8,319 nucleotides of DNA from Verrucomicrobiota bacterium. Lineage in GTDB: Bacteria > Verrucomicrobiota > Verrucomicrobiia > Verrucomicrobiales > Verrucomicrobiaceae. Below are positions 7,344 to 8,319 of the stretch, piece after piece. The notes under the pieces were generated by a model. The model was not told the DNA's origin. It saw nothing but the letters and a program-made list of their open reading frames with translations, and did no database searches. The stretch covers positions 1 to 8,319 of the forward strand of contig VFKY01000088.1 in assembly GCA_009885275.1 (NCBI GenBank), in the 5' to 3' direction. Numbering within the stretch: position 1 is the stretch's first letter; every line of letters begins with the position of its first letter. A program made the translations under genes and the position numbers.

Positions 7344-8096
7344 ATGCAATCAAAAGACATCACCATCAGTGTTCCTTCAATTTTCTGTGGTCTTGACAAC
7401 CGCAAAACTCTTCACATTCGCAAACGGAACTTGCCTCATTGGAAACAAGATGGAGCCACCTATTTCATCACCTTTCGCCTCACCGATTCCATTCCCCGCA
7501 CGGTGTTTGACGAGATCGAGCGAGACGCAGTGCACTGGAGTGAGCGAGCCGAACATGAAAAGCGTAAATGCGGCGGCACACTGACTCAAGCTTTCCTTGC
7601 TGAGTGGGAAATGTTTCAACGACGTCAACTCGTCAAAATTGAAAACACCTTGGATGCGGGGCAAGGATTGTGCCTGCTGACTGATCCACTTAACCGTAAT
7701 ATCATCGCGGAGACATTGCGTTTTTTTGATGGCGAGCGCTATACATTGCACGCCTTTGTCATCATGCCAAACCATGTCCATCTGTCCGTAACACCTCATA
7801 CAGGATGGGAGTTGGGCAAATTGTTGCAATCATGGAAAGGATTTACATCACGACAGATCAATCAGCGTCTAAGCAGGCAGGGAACATTCTGGCAACGCGA
7901 TAACTTTGATCGCATTGTGCGCAACGAAGAACATTTTGTAAGAGTGATACGCTACATCTCGAACAATCCGGCAAAAGCGAATTTGACGATAAACAAGTTT
8001 ACGTTGTGGTTTGGCGAATGCGTGGAAATAACAGAGACAGGAAACACCTTGAATGAGGGGGCATTGGAGTATGGCAATGATTTGGATGTGTGGTAG
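7344..8096 (+). CDS. REP-associated tyrosine transposase (RAYT, IS200-like Y1 transposase family)
   Basis: From the ATG at 7344 the product has 250 residues; an in-frame GTG at 7323 would add seven. It is a single-strand DNA nicking HUH enzyme of the Y1 transposase family. Visible features are an N-terminal block typical of RAYTs (HWKQDGATYFITFRLTDSIP, 32-51); the strand before the active site, FVIMPNHVHLSV, with the HUH histidines at 144 and 146; a WQRDNFDRIVRNEEHFVRVI segment (183-202); and the nucleophile candidate Tyr204 in RYISNNPAKANL. The HUH pair and the tyrosine are intact and there is no frameshift, so the enzyme may be active. Its stop codon TAG (8094-8096) lies inside the GTAG foot of the downstream repeat, so the last tryptophan codon and the stop come from repeat sequence. 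No Shine-Dalgarno sequence or clear promoter is visible in the 66 bases between the left repeat and the start. The family call is secure; the RAYT subgroup is not assigned. Confidence 0.92.
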   Translation: MQSKDITISVPSIFCGLDNRKTLHIRKRNLPHWKQDGATYFITFRLTDSIPRTVFDEIERDAVHWSERAEHEKRKCGGTLTQAFLAEWEMFQRRQLVKIENTLDAGQGLCLLTDPLNRNIIAETLRFFDGERYTLHAFVIMPNHVHLSVTPHTGWELGKLLQSWKGFTSRQINQRLSRQGTFWQRDNFDRIVRNEEHFVRVIRYISNNPAKANLTINKFTLWFGECVEITETGNTLNEGALEYGNDLDVW

Positions 8097-8175
8097 AGCG
8101 CACTTCCAAGTGTGCTAAGGTGAGGCCGCACCAGAAAATGTTCAACGCTCCAGCACACTTGGAAGTGCGCTCTAC
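8089..8175 (+). repeat. Right BIME-like repeat, intact copy with perfect 24-bp inverted arms
   Basis: This is the second copy of the 87-bp repeat. Positions 8093-8116 are perfectly complementary to 8152-8175 (24 bp), separated by 35 bases. Each arm is also a hairpin on its own: GCGCACTT-CC-AAGTGTGC at 8098-8115, with one G-T pair, and its inverse on the right. GTAG stands at the foot of the left arm (8093-8096), and CTAC at 8172-8175 gives GTAG on the minus strand. This is the geometry of two inverted REPs in a BIME. A central mini-hairpin GGTG (8119-8122) / CACC (8129-8132) is kept. The repeat lies between the 3' ends of the RAYT and of the converging partial gene on the minus strand, so it could fold in either transcript and help end or protect both. 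Confidence 0.9.
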
Positions 8176-8197
8176 ATCGCGAAAAAATCAACAATTC

Positions 8198-8319
8198 TTA
8201 TGCAGGCAATTTACCAGCTCGCAGCAAGATATCCCCATTCACCTCAAGACCATGGATCTGCTTGCTATAGACGTGATGACCTGAAGAGATCATGCCTTGA
8301 GTAACGCCGCCTTTTACGA
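8198..8319 (-). CDS. C-terminal fragment of an unrecognised protein (runs off the right edge)
   Basis: On the minus strand, one frame is open from the window edge to a TAA stop at 8198-8200 (39 codons), while the other two minus frames are closed. The fragment begins VKGGVTQGMISSG, includes a stretch with two adjacent His (GHHVYSKQIHG) and ends ILLRAGKLPA. The mix of glycines and alternating hydrophobic residues looks like a beta-rich protein end rather than random translation. I do not recognise the family, and no function is proposed. The gene converges on the RAYT, and the right BIME-like repeat fills most of the gap. The call rests on an open frame of limited length and protein-like composition. 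Confidence 0.55.
   Translation of the reverse strand, partial: VKGGVTQGMISSGHHVYSKQIHGLEVNGDILLRAGKLPA

Larger units (their letters stand above)
7191..8175 (+). mobile_element. RAYT gene flanked by two REP/BIME-like repeats (REPtron-like unit)
   Basis: A HUH transposase gene of the REP-associated (TnpA_REP) type lies between direct copies of an 87-bp structured repeat (7191-7277 and 8089-8175, identical at 79 of 87 positions). In E. coli and Pseudomonas, RAYT genes are flanked by the REP sequences that they recognise, and those REPs carry a GTAG tetranucleotide at the foot of a short hairpin. The same arrangement is present here: GTAG at 7195-7198 and at 8093-8096, each followed by a hairpin arm. 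No TnpB, no second transposase and no obvious target-site duplication is seen, so this fits a domesticated RAYT with its REPs better than a self-transmitting IS200/IS605 element. The boundaries given are those of the repeats, not proven ends. Confidence 0.75.

Noticed and set aside
7180..7584. Plus-strand open frame of 134 codons across the left repeat and the RAYT start
   Set aside because: Its first part is a translation of the structured repeat, and the rest is an out-of-frame shadow of the RAYT gene. It starts inside the DUF1501 coding end and has no protein-family features.
7377..7829. Minus-strand open frame of 150 codons inside the transposase
   Set aside because: It lies wholly antisense to the well-supported RAYT, including its HUH motif, and shows no recognisable domain or export signal.
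7191..8175. CRISPR array or tRNA/att-site explanation for the repeats
   Set aside because: There are only two copies, 898 bases apart, with internal inverted arms and a transposase between them. No regular spacers, cas genes or tRNA are present.
7191..8175. Standard IS200/IS605 insertion sequence
   Set aside because: There is no TnpB/IscB-type gene. The N-terminal block of the protein and the flanking REP pairs with GTAG feet match the RAYT branch, and the direct 87-bp copies are not the single end-hairpins of IS200 elements.
8090..8284. Plus-strand open frame of 64 codons starting in the right repeat
   Set aside because: It is the same repeat translation as in the left copy, followed by sequence antisense to the likelier minus-strand gene. 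The likeness of the two products comes from the repeat, not from a gene family.

Overview
The window looks like chromosomal DNA from a member of the PVC superphylum, most likely Verrucomicrobiota. The main reason is the pairing of a PSCyt1-PSCyt2-PSD1 cytochrome protein with a Tat-exported DUF1501 protein, a hallmark of Planctomycetes and Verrucomicrobia. None of the five complete genes has a clear Shine-Dalgarno sequence close to its start. No phage, plasmid or CRISPR signals are seen.

Layout. (1) 23-979: a D-2-hydroxyacid dehydrogenase of the glycerate dehydrogenase/hydroxypyruvate reductase type, with all catalytic residues. (2) 1049-3088: an exported multidomain redox protein joining two EF-hands, a peroxiredoxin-like domain, a c-type haem domain and a PHM-like dicopper monooxygenase domain. 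A strong intrinsic terminator follows at 3136-3170. (3) 3250-5739 and 5777-7183: a likely two-gene operon of an exported dihaem PSCyt1/PSCyt2/PSD1 protein and a Tat-exported DUF1501 protein. (4) 7191-8175: a REP-associated tyrosine transposase (RAYT) gene between two direct copies of an 87-bp repeat. Each repeat is a pair of inverted REP hairpins with a GTAG foot, as in a BIME. (5) 8198 to the right edge: the last 39 codons of an unrecognised minus-strand gene that converges on the RAYT.

How the genes fit together. Genes 2, 3 and 4 all carry export signals, and genes 2 and 3 bind c-type haem, so this is mainly a cell-envelope redox region. The substrates cannot be read from sequence. Gene 1 is cytosolic and probably unrelated in function. 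The RAYT unit sits between the end of the DUF1501 gene and a convergent gene, a usual place for REP elements. The observations most worth following up are the four-part fusion in gene 2 and the RAYT/REP unit. In the latter, the transposase stop codon lies inside the GTAG foot of the downstream repeat, and the differences between repeat copies fall mainly in loops, apart from decay of one outer end.
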